Source of the DNA: Theropithecus gelada
Taxonomy: Eukaryota; Chordata; Mammalia; Primates; Cercopithecidae
DNA length: 64,000 nucleotides
Assembly (NCBI RefSeq): GCF_003255815.1
Contig: NC_037671.1
Span: 158,579,309 to 158,643,308, forward strand
Reading direction: 5' to 3'
The notes beneath the pieces are model-generated. The model ran no database searches. It saw only the letters and a program-made list of their open reading frames with translations, and was not told where the DNA came from. Positions within the stretch are counted from its first letter, which is position 1. Every line of letters starts with the position of its first letter. Shown piece after piece: positions 22,735 to 40,156 of this stretch. Both the position numbers and the translations under genes were made by a program.

Positions 22735-23086
22735 TCTTGCTGCTGCTCACTCTTTGGGTCCACGCTGCCTTTATGAGCTGTAACACTCACCATGAAGGTC
22801 TGCAGCTTCACTCCTGAAGCCAGTGAGACCACGATCCCACTGGGAAGAACGAACAACTCCAGACGTGCTGCCTTGAAGAGCTGTAACACTCACCGTGAAG
22901 GTCTGCAGCTTCTCTCCTGTCAGTGAGACCACGAACCCACCAGAAGGAAGAAGCTCCAGACACATCTGAACATCTGAAGGAACAAACTCCAGACTACCAT
23001 CTTTAAGAACGGTAACACTCACCACGAGGGTCTGCGGTTTCATTCTTGAAGTCAGCGAGACCAAGAACCCACCAATTCCGGACACA

Positions 23087-24060
23087 CTACGTCTGGGAGC
23101 CATCTCCACTTTGCTTATGGCTGCATAAGCAAAATGGGGCTGAGAAGAGAAGGATGATGGCCCTCTCTGAGAAGAGAGCATGGTACTCTGAGAACTTGCT
23201 AAACCTTCAAAACATTCAATATTTTATCATATTTTATTTCTTCCATCTACAGTTTAGCTAACCATTCCATGATTTCCAGGTATTTAGGTTGTGTCTGATT
23301 TTGCAGTTTCACCTGGGGCTGGGATGCCCATCTTAGATCCTTGTCTCCATCTTCCAGAAGTAGACTTCTGGGCCAAAGATCATGACCAGTTTTAGGATGC
23401 TGATACACATTTCTAAATTGCTTCTGATTTTATGCCCCACTAGCAATTGCTTAGTTCACAACTTGGACTTAATTTTTAATTTAACTTTTTTTTTCTCTTG
23501 CCACAGACGGAAGTCTAACCATTCTGCAGGTTAAGAGAATGATTGGCTGACATGAATGAATTTGTTTCCTCTCCACTGATTCATACCACGACCACTTTTG
23601 CATCAATTTTCAACTTTTTAAAAAACGTTCTTGGGCAAAGACTGAAGGAGAACATGAAACAATGAGAACAATTAAAACCACCTCTATGGGGGAGTGAATA
23701 AACTGGCTTCCAACTTCTTGCTTTTCCAGTCCAACGCTAAGAATCTTTAAAGACACAGTCCACCATGAGAGGCTTCTACCCCAAAACCAGAAACCCCGAA
23801 AACAGACTGTTGCCAAATTAAAACAGATTCTGTTAACTAATTTGATTTTCTAACCATAAAAATCATTATGATTATTTTAAAGCACTTGGGAAGAAAGGGT
23901 TTACTTCCAGAGACATAGAGGATAAACATAACAAAATTAGGTTAATATTGTATATGCAGTTTATATTCTACTTTTGTCACTTTATATTACAGAATAAGCT
24001 TGTTGCCACCTCATACGATTGTTTTGGAAAACATTATACTAAAATTTTTTAAATATCACA
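23087..24060. other. Right flank of provirus; mostly unassigned with an L1-like patch
   Basis: ctac (23087-23090) is the proviral target-site duplicate. About 23265-23480 ('ggtatttaggttgtgtctg', 'gaagtagacttctgggccaaag', 'tttctaaattgcttctg') resembles the reverse complement of an old L1 3' end. The remainder has no recognised gene or repeat. Confidence 0.45.
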
Positions 24061-24114
24061 TTTAATGCATAAATACTAATTTATTTTTGAACATTTAAGA
24101 TGTTTCCAATTTTT
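24060..24114 (-). repeat. Old L1 (L1M) fragment, left part of the split target
   Basis: 'tttttgaacatttaagatgtttccaattttt' reads as an L1M 3'-region sequence in antisense. It resumes at 30622 after the younger L1 insertion, so the young L1 landed in an older one. Confidence 0.55.
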
Positions 24115-24124
24115 TTTTTTTTTT

Positions 24125-24155
24125 GAGGAGTTTGCAGGGAATATTTTATTCCATC
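24125..24155 (-). other. 31-bp L1 3' transduction with its own AATAAA
   Basis: Between the outer tail (T run 24109-24124) and the short inner A run that ends the L1 3'UTR (ttttttt at about 24156-24162) lie 31 non-L1 bases. In L1 sense they begin gatggaataaaatattcc, so AATAAA sits roughly 20 nt before the final poly(A). This is the signature of read-through past the L1 signal to a downstream one, followed by co-mobilisation. Confidence 0.8.
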
Positions 24156-24374
24156 TTTTTTTAATTACACTTTAAGCTCTAGGGTATATGTACACAACGT
24201 GCAGGTTTGTTACATATGTATACATGTGCCATGTTGGTGTGCTGCACCCATTAACTCGTCATTTACATTAGGTATATCTCCTAATGCTATACCTCTCCCC
24301 TTCACCCTCCCCACAATAGGCCCCAGTGTGTGATGTTCCCCTTCCTGTGTCCAAGTGATCTCATTGTTCAATTC

Positions 24375-28183
<3,809 letters not shown>

Positions 28184-28246
28184 TATGACATTAACTGGTT
28201 ATTTTGCTCGTTAGTTGATGCAGTTTCTTCCTAGCATTGATGGACT

Positions 28247-29261
28247 TTACATTTTGGCATGTTTTTGCAATGGCTGATACTGGTTGTTCCTTTCCTTGTT
28301 TAGTGCTTCCTTCAGGATCTCTTGTAGGGCAGGCCTGGTGGTGACAACATCTCTAAGCATTTGCTTGTCTGTAAAGGATTTTATTTCTCCTTCACTTATG
28401 AAACTTAGTTTGGCTGGATACGAAATTCTGGGTTGAAAATTCTTTTCTTTAAGAATGTTGAATATTGGCCCCCACTCCCTTCTGGCTTGTAGAGTTTCTG
28501 CCGAGAGATCTGCTGTTAGTCTGATGGGCTTCCCTTTTTGGGTAACCCGACCTTTCTCTGGCTACCCTTAACATTTTTTCTTTCATTTCAACTTTGTTGA
28601 ATCTGACAATTGTGTGTCTTGGAGATGCTCTTCTCAAGCAGTATCTTTGTGGCGTTCTCTGTATTTTCTGGATTTGAATGTTGGCCTGCCTTGCTAGGTT
28701 GGGGAAGTTCTCCTGGATGATATCCTGCAGAGTGTTTTCCAACTTGGTTCCATTTTCCCCATCACTTTCAGGCACACCAATCAGATGTAGATTTGGTCTT
28801 TTCACATAATCCCATATTTCTTGGAGGCTTTGTTCATTTCTTTTTACTCTTTTATCTCTACACTTCTCTTCTCACTTCATTTCATTCATTTGATCTTCAA
28901 TCGCTGATACTCTTTCTTCCAGTTGATCAAGTCGATTACTGAAGCTTGTGCATTTGCCATGTAGTTCTCGTGTCATGGTTTTCATCTCTATCAGTTCGTT
29001 TATGGACTTCTCTGCATTGATTATTCTAGTTATCCATTCTTCCATTCTTTTTTCAAGATTTTTAGTTTCTTTGCGCTGGTTACGTAGTTCCTCCTTTAGC
29101 TCTGAGAAGTCTGATTGACTGAAGCCTTTTTCTCTCAACTCATCAAAGTCGTTCTCCATCCAGCTTTGTTCCATTTCTGCGGATGAGCTGCATTCGTTTG
29201 GATGGGGAGATGTGCTCTGATTTTTTGAATTTCCAGTTTTTCTGCACTGCTTTTTCCCCAT
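28247..29261 (-). pseudogene. L1 ORF1 (RNA-binding chaperone), broken
   Basis: ORF1p is the trimeric coiled-coil RNA-binding protein of the L1 RNP. The start is at 29261 (MGKKQCRKTGNSKNQ). The coiled-coil region spans about 28872-29150 and stops at 28872. The RRM-like part (RPNLHLIGVPESDGENGTKLENTL) is in a shifted frame at 28449-28805. The canonical end 'catgccaaaatgtaa' in sense falls at about 28247. A premature stop and a frameshift disable it. Confidence 0.88.
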
Positions 29262-30621
<1,360 letters not shown>

Positions 30622-30905
30622 TGTTTCCAATTTTTCTATAAGTAATTCTGCATTGGACAGCTTCATACATCCTTAATCTTTGATTACCTTTCAAATTATT
30701 TTTCTTTTTCTTTTACTTTTTTTTGTTTTTTAGATTATGTTTTTTGTAATGGAATCTTAGTAGTAATTCTTTATGAATACATATTACAAAATTGCTTTAC
30801 GAAAGGGTTGTATCCATTCAAACCCTCACCAGCAGTATACAAGAATGCCCATTACAATAAACCCTTATCAACACTGAATATTATTCTTTAAATCTTTGTC
30901 CAAGA
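30622..30905 (-). repeat. Old L1 (L1M) fragment, right part of the split target
   Basis: Continues the L1M interrupted at 24114: 'tgtttccaatttttctataagtaattctgcattgga' and 'aacccttatcaacactgaatatt' are L1 3'-region landmarks in antisense. A T-rich stretch interrupts it near 30700-30730. Confidence 0.6.
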
Positions 30906-32626
30906 TATTTCGTTGACTTCATTGTTATTTTTCCAGATTGTTTTCAAATCAGGTTTTGGGAACTTTACTTATAGATCTTGTACTGAGAAAGACAGACAGA
31001 AAGAGAGACAGAAAAAGAAAGAAAGTTTCCACTCCCAGAATTGTCCAAGGATTGCTCTGAAAGGCAAGTTACTTCCCTTTGTGGCATTTGAGTTGAGTAA
31101 CTGCTGATTTATGTAGTCAGCAGAAGTTAGACACCACCACCCCACCATGTGGTCTGGTCATGTTTGCCTCTTGATGAACTTTACCATTATGAAATGTTGA
31201 GAGACATGTAAAGCAAAGGCTCAGTCATGCCCCTTGGCTTGCGTGGACTCAGAAGTACTTTGAGAAATAACTTGAGCTCTGTTTACAACTAGGGGTAAGG
31301 AACATGCAGATCTGATAACCTGTGTATCCCCAAAGGAAACTAGAGTGGAAGGAGGATAGGGACGGCCTTAAGAAAAACACCACCGTGAGTGAAAAGGACT
31401 GGAGTGGAGTAGGCCAAGCTGCTTCACAGGGCCTGGATAATGAAGAGAGCATTTGTTCCAGGGAGAGTGAGCAACTGAATCAACCATCCCCTAAACTATC
31501 CACTGAGAGCTGAAAGAACAGTGTCCCAGAAAAGCAAACTGCTGTGCTGTAAGAACCCTCTTTTAAAGAGTGAGTCACAGAATCGAAACTAGGAGATTTC
31601 CTATAGCTAATGGGAAAAGAACACCAGGAAGCTGTTCCCAGAAGATCAGCAGAGATAGGGGCAGGAACCCACAGGAGGGGAGAGAGATAGCTGTCCCAAA
31701 GAAGCTGACATTGTTTCAAGTAGAAGAATGAAAGCTTTCAACAAAGCAGGAAGGTAAGAGGAGCCAAAACTGACCCAATGGAGCCAGAGCCACCACTTTG
31801 ATAACTTTAAGGGAGTAGCTCCAAACTTCAGCCTAGCCCTTGCCCCTTATTCCTCAGGGATTCTTACATTTAAAATGACCCTAGACAGGGTCATTCTCTT
31901 AGGAATTCATTAATCAAAAGGCCACAGCTTGGCAGTGAAGCCAGTGGGTGCTCGGAGCATTGAGATGTGTGGGGTGCAAAGGTGAACAATTATTCTTATC
32001 AATCAATAAAGCCTTTTTCATCTTTATGAAATTTATGGGCATGCTCTTATCTGTCTGGAACTGTACAACCCATTGTTTATAAAGGAAACATTTTTGTTTC
32101 TCAAATGTAAAACATGTTGGTTATTATAAATTCCAACTTTAGAGATACTATTTTGTGACTATTGTTAATAATGGAGTGTGGATCCTTCTAAATAGTTTTC
32201 TTCCCTTAGAGAAAATGTAAACATATAAACTAACAAGAATATACAAATAGATATATACAAACATACGTACAGTGCATACATGTGCATATCACATGTTGAT
32301 TAACAGCTTCAACTTCACACGAATAATTCATAAACCAGTTTCATTTTTCTATAATCTATGCTGTGTCAAATCTCCTTTCCTTAGTGTGGAACAGATCCCT
32401 GATAATATCTTGGGCTGATGCCACAGCATTTTCCAACACCTTATTATTGAGAGATAAATTCAATAATTTCCAGTTGACCACTCAGATCTCATATGTGATG
32501 TAGATTTCATCTCCTCCACTGACTGTGGGCCATCCCTCCAGGGACCTGCAGTGGGTCTGCTCTTCAGCTTCTCCACCAATTCATTCACTTTGGTTGAAGT
32601 GGAGGGCAAAGGAGCCTGGAGTCTAG
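30906..32626. other. Unique DNA, no gene recognised
   Basis: About 1.7 kb without a recognised repeat. There is a purine-rich GACA/GAAA patch at about 30985-31025, an AATAAA at about 32004 in AT-rich context, and an alternating 'atatacaaacatacgtacagtgcatacatgtgc' patch near 32250-32290. Frames at 31249-31719 on both strands lack domains. Confidence 0.45.
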
Positions 32627-32916
32627 CTTTTTTTTTTTTTTTTTTTTTTTTTGAGATGGCCTCAATCTGTTGCCCAGGCTGGAGGGCAGTGGTGCGATCG
32701 CAGCTCACCGCAACCTCCACCTTCCCAGTTCAAGCAATTCCGAGTAGGTGGGACTATAAGCGCCCGCCATTGCACCCAGCTAATTTTTGTATTTTCAGTA
32801 GAGACAGGGTTTTGCCATGTTGCCCAGGCTGGTCTGAAACTCCTGACCTCAAGTGATCCTCCTGCCTCGGCCTCCCAAAGTGCTAGGATTACAGGTGTGA
32901 GCCACCACGCCTGGCC
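32627..32916 (-). mobile_element. AluS-like element
   Basis: Antisense Alu with a T26 tail and imperfect flanks gagtctagct / gagtctgact. An internal shortfall ('cagttcaagcaattccgagtaggtggg' lacks the usual ctcctgcctcagcct) shows a deletion of about 20 bp in the right arm. Confidence 0.92.
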
Positions 32917-33871
32917 AGGAGTCTGACTTATCTTTTCCTTTACCTTCTTCAAGGTCTTATGTCTCTGGTGTTGGGGGTTGAAGGGAGTATGAGACAGGAT
33001 TTTTCTTTATTAACTGCCCACTGGCCTCATCCTCTGTTGGTTGTTGCCACTTCTCACTTGCTCTGGCTAACTTTTAGATAGCAAGAGTCTAAATATTTCC
33101 TCTCCCATGGGCTCAACAATAAGTTCTGCAGGCCCTTTTCCAGAGGGGAATGGACAGGATGCCTTGGAGCCGCCCTTCTGCACAGCTCTCTGGAATGGAG
33201 TTTGTCTCTGTATCTTTGTATCCAGCTTTCACAATCCCATCAGCCTCTGTGCTCTTGCCATCAGGGTCCTCATCCCATGGCCAACTCTCATCTGTCTGCC
33301 ATTTGTCTCCAGTTCTGTCTTCACCTGTTCATGTAGGTGCATAGTTGATGAAGCAACTACTTAGGCTAGCATCCAAAAAATTCCTTTAGGGAACAAGATG
33401 CCAGTGTGAGATTTTTTTTTCAGGTACCCTCAATGTCTTAAGCAATTATCATGCCCCTCTTTTCCTCACTTGATTTGTGTACAGGGAGAAGCATCCCCTC
33501 ACGCTTTTCCATGGGAAGCCAATGGAGAATTAACAGGATTTTCATGTATACCAAGAACATCTGACTCCACAGATATTTTTCTCTACTTTACCACTAGCCA
33601 AGGTCTCCTGCTTATAGGGCTATTGGGGAGCACTGGGGCAATGGTTGAGACTAGAGGAAGGAGGATGCACAGGGATAATGAGTGGAGGTAGTAGTGACAA
33701 TTTGCCTCATTGCTTATAAGCTCTAATAGAGTTGTCAGCCCACAAATGTTTGAGCTTTCTTAAAATAGGACACTTGATGTCTCTCTGTCCACAGTTTATA
33801 GCCTTAGTTATCAATTTTAAGAAACATACAAAATCCTACTCAACAATTTTCATTTTTTAAAAAAATGGGAA
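32917..33871. other. Unique DNA, no gene recognised
   Basis: No recognised repeat. The 85- and 64-codon plus-strand frames (33107-33364, 33150-33344) overlap in different phases and have no recognisable domain. Confidence 0.45.
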
Positions 33872-34158
33872 GGGCCAGTGTGGTGGTTCACATCTGTAAT
33901 CCCAGCACTTTGGGAGGCCGAGGCAGGTGGATCACTTGAGCCCAGGAATTCGAGACCAGCCCGGGTAATATGGCAAAACCCTATCTCTACAAAAAATACA
34001 AAAATTAGCTGGGCGTGGTGATTCATGCCTGTAGTTCCAGCTACTAGGGAAGCTGAGGTGGGAGGATCACTTGAGCCTGGGAAGGTGGAGGTTGCAGTGA
34101 GCAGGGATAAGACCACTGCACTTCAGCCAGAGTGACAGAGACTGACTCAGAATAAAAA
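33872..34158 (+). mobile_element. AluJ/S-like element
   Basis: Sense Alu from 'gggccagtgtggtggttcac' to 'gagactgactcagaataaaaaagg'. The body is diverged and the A tail short and broken. Confidence 0.92.
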
Positions 34159-34204
34159 AGGAAAGTGCTATATATCCTATTTTGTTGCTTCTTTTTTTTT
34201 TTTT

Positions 34205-34560
34205 TAAATAATGGCCACCTATAATTTCATTGTATGGATACCATAATTAATATATTTTATATATATTTACACATTTCTCTATTTAGAGAATATATACACA
34301 TATATTCTTTATATACATTATTTATAGCTAGATTGCTTATTAGTTTCCCTGTTACAAACAATGCTAAAGTAAACATTTTTATTCTTAAATCACTGACGTT
34401 AGTATTTGTATAGAGTAGATCCTTACAAGTAGGATTCCTGATCTTTTTGAATTTTGGGCGTTGCTCTCTTCCAAATTTGAAAAAGTTCATACTCCCAGTA
34501 CTGATTTCTTCACACTCTTGACAATATTCAGTGTTATTAAACTTTTAAAATTTTCACTGA
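34205..34560 (-). repeat. Old L1 (L1M) 3' fragment
   Basis: 'aataatggccacctataatttcattgtatggataccataatt', 'ttccctgttacaaacaatgctaaagtaaacatt' and 'tcacactcttgacaatattc' follow the L1 3' order in antisense. It is a different insertion from the plus-strand L1 that follows. Confidence 0.65.
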
Positions 34561-35378
34561 GGACATCTGCTTCCAGGAAACTGAAGTAGATGTATTTTTC
34601 TCTATTCGGACTGCTAAATACCACTAAAAACTCTGGACATAATATATATTAAGCAAACATAAGACTCAAACCAGACAGTGACCTTGGAATCTGAGGAACA
34701 CATGGAATGATTTCATTTCAGTGTCAGTGAAGACCAAGTGAGGAAACTGAACTCCCATCCCAATCAGCAGTAATAAGGTGGCCCTTCCTCTCCTGGCTGG
34801 GGTGGTATTAAAGGAGGTCTAAGGGAGAGTCAAGACCATCACCTAACAGTAACAAGGCCCCCTTCACTGCACTGTCAGTGGAGACGATACAGAAACCAGA
34901 ATTCCTACCCTTGCCCACCCCACCCTCAGGTGTCACTGGAGGACAAGCAGGACACCTGGACTTTTACCTCTGCCTGGAAGTAATAAGGTGGCTACCACTT
35001 GACCCTGCCAGAGGAGTGTTTGAGAAAGCTAGCTGAAACAGAAGTTTTAAATAGAACACACCATATCATGATACAAAAATGTTCAGGTTAAAATTAAAAA
35101 TTATCCCAAGAACCAGGAAGATCTCAAAGTGAATGAAAAAAGACAATCAATAGATGCCAACATTGACATGACAGAGCTGCTCTAATTGTCTAACAAATAT
35201 TTGAAAGCAGCCGTGATGAAAATGCTTCAATGAGGAACTACAAATATGGTTGAAACAAATGAAAACCTGTGAAGCCTCAAAAAAAAAAATGGAATGTCTC
35301 AGCCAAGAAGAAGAATGGAGAAGGAGGAAGAAAGGGAGGGGAAGGAGAAAGGGGGAAGAAGATACAAAGAAAAACTAA

Positions 35379-35696
<318 letters not shown>

Positions 35697-36392
35697 TAAA
35701 TAGTAATGTTAGAACTAAAACATATAGTAACCAAAATATTAAGCTCAGTTGATGGACTTAATGGCAGAATGGAAGGGACAGAGAAAAGAATCTCTGAAGT
35801 AAAAGATAGGACAATATAAATTACCTAATCTGAACAACAGAGAGAAAGTACACTGAAAAAAAAAAATGATTAGAGCCTCAAGAATCTGTGGAATTAAAAC
35901 AAAGGATCTGATGTTCGTGTCATCAGAGTCCTATAAGGAGAGAAAAAGAGGACAAGACTACAAAGTACTCAAAGATATAATGGCTGAAAACGTCCTAAAT
36001 TTTCCAAGAAGCATAAAACTACATATTCAAGAATGTGAGTGAACCCAAAACAGAATAAACCCAAAGAAATACAAGCTGAGATACATTATAATTAAAATTC
36101 TGAAAACGAAAGACAAAAAAAAATCTTTTTTTTTAACTATGCTTTACTTATGTGGGTAAACAATTTGAATAACAATGTATTTCTCATTAGAAACAATGTA
36201 AACCAGAAAGAAGTGACATGATAATTTCTAGGTGCTGCAAGAAAGAATTGTCAAGGCAGCATACTACACCCGTAAAACATTTCTTTCAGGAATAAAGGGA
36301 AAAATAAAGACAATCTCAGATGAAGGAAAACTAGGAGAACTAAGTTTTAATTAGTAGTTTCTAGCAGACATACCCTTAAAAAATGGCTAAAA

Positions 36393-36698
36393 GACTGGTC
36401 GTGGTGGCTCACGCCTATGATCCCAGCACTTTGGGAGGCTGAGGCAAGCAGACTGCCTGAAGTCAGGAGTTCGAGACCAGTCTGGCCAACATGGTGAAAC
36501 CCCGTCTCTACTAAAAATACAAAAAAAATTAGCTGGACTTGGTGCCATGAGCCTGTACTCCCAGCTACTCAGGAGGATGAGGCAGGGGAATTGCTTGAAC
36601 CAGAGAGGTGGAGGTTGCAATGACCTGAGATTGCACCACTGCACTCCAACCTGGGAGACAGAGTGAGACTCCGTCACAAAAAAAAAAAAAAAAAAAAA
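36393..36698 (+). mobile_element. AluS-like element in the old L1
   Basis: Sense Alu with a 21-A tail. L1 sequence aatggctaaa resumes as ggctaaag after it, giving the target-site duplication. Confidence 0.92.
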
Positions 36699-37189
36699 GG
36701 CTAAAGTAAGCTTTTTTAAGTAGAAAGAAAAATGACAAAAGAAGAAACTTTGGAAACTTGGGGAGGAAGAAAGAACAAGATAAAGAAAAATATAGATGAA
36801 TACAAGTAGACTTTTATTCTCCTCTCGAGTTTTCTAAGTTATGTTTGAGTGTTGAATCAAAAATTTCTAAAACACTGTCAGATGTAGTTCTAAATATATG
36901 TAGAGGAAATATTTCAGACTGACAATCATATTGCAAATGAAAAAGGGGAAATGCACATAAAGAGCAGTGAGATTTTTATACTTTACTTGAACTGGTGAAC
37001 TAGCACCAGTAGACAGTAACATGTAAGGTAATGCCTAGAGGAAACCACTAATAAAATGATACAAAGAGATGCACCAAAAAGCACTATAGATAATAAAATA
37101 GAATTCTAAAAATGTTCATGTAAGCTACAGGAAGGTGGGAAAAGAAACAAAACCAAAAAAACTAGAATAAACAAAAAAGTAAAATGACA

Positions 37190-37365
37190 AGTTGGGCATG
37201 GTGGTGTATGCCTCCAGTCCCAGCTATAATATTTGGGAGGCTGAGGCAGAATGATTGCTTGAGCCCAGGAGTTGGAGGTTTCAGTGAGACATGTTCATAC
37301 AACTGCACTCCAGCCTGGGCAATAGAGTGAGACCCCATCTCTAAGAAATATTAAAAATTAAAAAA
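37190..37365 (+). mobile_element. Alu monomer-like SINE (right-arm/FRAM type)
   Basis: A single Alu arm, 'gttgggcatggtggtgtatgcctccagtcccagct' to 'gagaccccatctctaagaaat', flanked by L1 sequence. There is no second arm, so it is a free monomer or a truncated AluJ. Confidence 0.75.
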
Positions 37366-37392
37366 CAAAATGGCAGACTTAAGTTTGTTACA

Positions 37393-37448
37393 TACCAGTA
37401 ATTACATTAATGTAAAATAGTACCAGTAATTACATTAATGTAAAATAG
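37393..37448 (+). repeat. Perfect 28-bp tandem duplication
   Basis: The 28-bp unit starting taccagtaattacattaatg occupies 37393-37420 and is repeated without mismatch at 37421-37448. The surrounding L1 is old and diverged, so the duplication is recent. Confidence 0.97.
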
Positions 37449-39680
37449 TCTAAATATATCAATTAAAAGACAGAGATTGCCAGAGTGGATTTGAAAACAT
37501 GATCCAACTATATGCTGTCTACATGAAAATTTAAATAACAAATACAGATACACTAAAAGTAAATAGATGAAAAAAGACATAACTTGCAAATATTAATCAA
37601 AAAAGCAGAATAATTAATATATTAAAAACAGATTTTAGAGCAAAGAAATTCACCAGAGACAGAGAAGGATATTATATAATGATAAAATGGCAATCCGTCC
37701 AGAAAACATAGCTTAATCTTAAATGTGTATAAACTAAACAGCAGGTCTAGAAAATATGTGAAGTAAAAACTGATAGCGCTTAAAGGACAAATAGGCAATC
37801 TTTAATTATAGTTAAAGAATTCAATACTCCTCACTCAATAATTGACAGAAAAACTAGACAGAAAATAAGCAAGGATATAGAAGAACTTCAATAATAGGGT
37901 GTATTCCACATTTATAAAATGCTGTACTCAACAACAGCAGAATACATGTGCTCTACAAGTGCATATAAACATACACCAAGAAAGACCATATCCTGGATCA
38001 TATGACAAGTCTCTCAACATATTTAAAAGAATTAAAATTATATAGGTTATGTTCTTTGACCACAACAGAATAAACTAGGAATTAGTAAATTAAAGATAAC
38101 AGGAAAGTCATCAAACACTTGGAAATAAAATAAATGCCTCACTTACAAATAACCTATAAGTCAAAGAGGAAGAAAAATAAAAAATACATTAAACTGAATA
38201 AAAATAAGAATACAACATATGAGTATTTGTGAAATACAGCTAAAACAGTGATAAGAATATTTGTGCACTAAGTTCATACTTTAGAAAATAGGAATAGTCT
38301 GAAATCAATAACCTAAGCTCTTCCTCAAGAACCTAGGAAAAGAGGAACAAAATATACTGACCTCCAGCAGAAAGAAGACAGTAATAAAGATAAAAGCAAA
38401 ACTCAATAAAATTTAAATCAGAAAAAATAAGCAAAAATCAACGAAACAAGGAGTTGGTTCTTTGAAACAATACAGTGAACAAACTTCTAGCAAGACTGAC
38501 AAAGTAAAAAAGAGAGAAGACACATTAAATAGACAATACAGCTATACCTGCAGAGCTCAATGGGGATAAAAAGGGATTCCTGGACACAACTCTACAGACA
38601 CATACACTTGACAACTTACATGAAATGGTGAAAGACTGAATGTTTTCCTTCCTATTATCAAAAACAAGGCAAGGATGGTAGTGATCATCACTTTTATTCA
38701 ATATTGGGCTAAAAGTTCTAGCCAGCGCAATAAGGCAAGAAAAAGAAATAAAAGTAATGTGGATTGGAAAAGAAGTAAAACTGTCCCTTTTTACATATGA
38801 TACGATTGTCTATGTAGAAAATCCCAATCTATAAACAAACAAAATCTCATAGAACAGAACTCATAAGGGAGTTCAGCAAGGTCACAGGATACAAAATAAT
38901 TATATTTCCAAAAGCCAATTATATTTCCATTTACTAGCAATAAACATGTAGACACTAAAATCAAAGATATAGTATTTACAATTACTTATAAAAAAATTAA
39001 GTGTAACTAACAGAACATGCATAGGACTTGTATGCCAAAAATTACAAAATGTTGATAAAAGAAATCAAAAATCTAAATAAATACAGTGACATACCATGTT
39101 CATGGATTGGAAGATTCAACATGAGATAGTAAAGATGTCAATTCTCTTCAAATTAATACATAGGCTTAAAACAAGTACTCTCAAAATACCAGCAAGATTT
39201 TGATAGATGTAGGCAAGACAATTTTAAAATTTACATGGAAAGGTACAGGAATTAGAATAGCTAAAGTAGCTTTGAAATAGATGAACAAAATGAGTGGAAG
39301 CAGTCTACCTGATTTTACAACTTACTTTACAGCTATAGCAATCAAGGCAGCATGGTACTAGCAGAGGGACAGACACATAAATCAGTGGAGCTGGAATAGA
39401 GAATCCCAAAATATACTAACACAAACATATTCAACTGTTTTTTGACAACGGAGGAAAGATAGTCTTTTCAATGAAGGATGCTAGAGAAAATAAACAGTTA
39501 CAGGCAGAAAGAAAAAAAGAATCTAGACCAAAGTTTCCACCTTATACAAATTTAACTCAAAATGGATCATGTACTTAAATGTAAAATATAAGACCATAAA
39601 ACTTTTTGAAAAAATAAAATAAAATAAGAGAAAATCTTTGTGATCTAAAGCTAGACAAAGAATTCTTAGACTTACATCTA

Positions 39681-40026
39681 CTATAGACTGAATGTTTATG
39701 TCTTTTTAAAATTTTTATCTTGAAACCTAATCAACAGTGTTAAGAGGTGAGGCCTTTGGAAGGTGATTATGTCATAAGGGCAGAGCCCTTGTGAATAGAA
39801 TCAGTGCATTTATAAAAGAAACCCCAGAGAGCATCCTCTTCCCTTCCACCATGTGAGAGCTCAGGGAAAAGACAACATCTACAAACCAGGAAGTGAGCCC
39901 TCACCAGACACCAAATCTGTCAGTGACTTGAAATTTGACTTCCCAGCTTCAAGAACTGTGAGAAATAAATTTCTGTTAAGCCACCCAGTCTATGGTATTT
40001 TTGTTATAGCAACCTGAACAAAGATA
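39681..40026 (+). repeat. MST-type MaLR solo LTR in the old L1
   Basis: 'actatagactgaatgtttatgtc', 'gaggcctttggaaggtgattatgtcataagggc', 'ccttccaccatgtgagag' and 'gaactgtgagaaataaatttctgttaagccacccagtctatgg' are the MST/MaLR LTR landmarks in order. L1 reading resumes at 'caccaaaaacgtgagtcataaaagg'. Confidence 0.8.
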
Positions 40027-40156
40027 ACACCAAAAACGTGAGTCATAAAAGGAAAAATTAATAAATTGGGCTTTATCAAAATTAAAACTTTTGCCTTTTG
40101 AATGACCCTGTGAGAAGGATAAAAAGACAAGCTACTGAGTGGAAGAAAATATAATT

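Larger units (their letters stand above)
15213..23086 (+). mobile_element. ERV9/LTR12-type endogenous retrovirus, defective provirus
   Basis: Two related LTRs begin TGAGAG and end GACACA. They flank a primer-binding region, a long leader, gag, pro, a truncated pol and an env TM rump, in gammaretrovirus-like (class I ERV) order. LTR landmarks (U3 CCAAT/'tgtctagctcaggg' repeats, 'agataagggaataaaagcaggctgcc', 'gctgtaacactcacc' U5 repeats) are those of the ERV9/LTR12 group. Length is 7.9 kb. Frameshifts and stops interrupt gag and pol, integrase is not seen, and env SU is nearly gone. By hand count the first ~112 bp of the two LTRs differ at about 13 positions, so the insertion is old. It cannot make infectious particles. 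Confidence 0.9.
21735..23086 (+). repeat. 3' LTR (LTR12 type), full length
   Basis: It is 1352 bp, TG...CA, with U3, R and U5 apparently all present. U3 is GC-rich in its first ~600 bp, then carries short repeats each containing CCAAT. U5 contains three related 'gctgtaacactcacc(a/g)' units at about 22780, 22880 and 23005. LTR12 LTRs are known to act as promoters and enhancers in primate cells. This one keeps the canonical boxes, unlike its 5' partner. Confidence 0.9.

Noticed and set aside
32000..32010. AATAAA as a gene end
   Set aside because: The context is AT-rich with no upstream exon-like frame and no clear downstream GU element; chance occurrence is likely.
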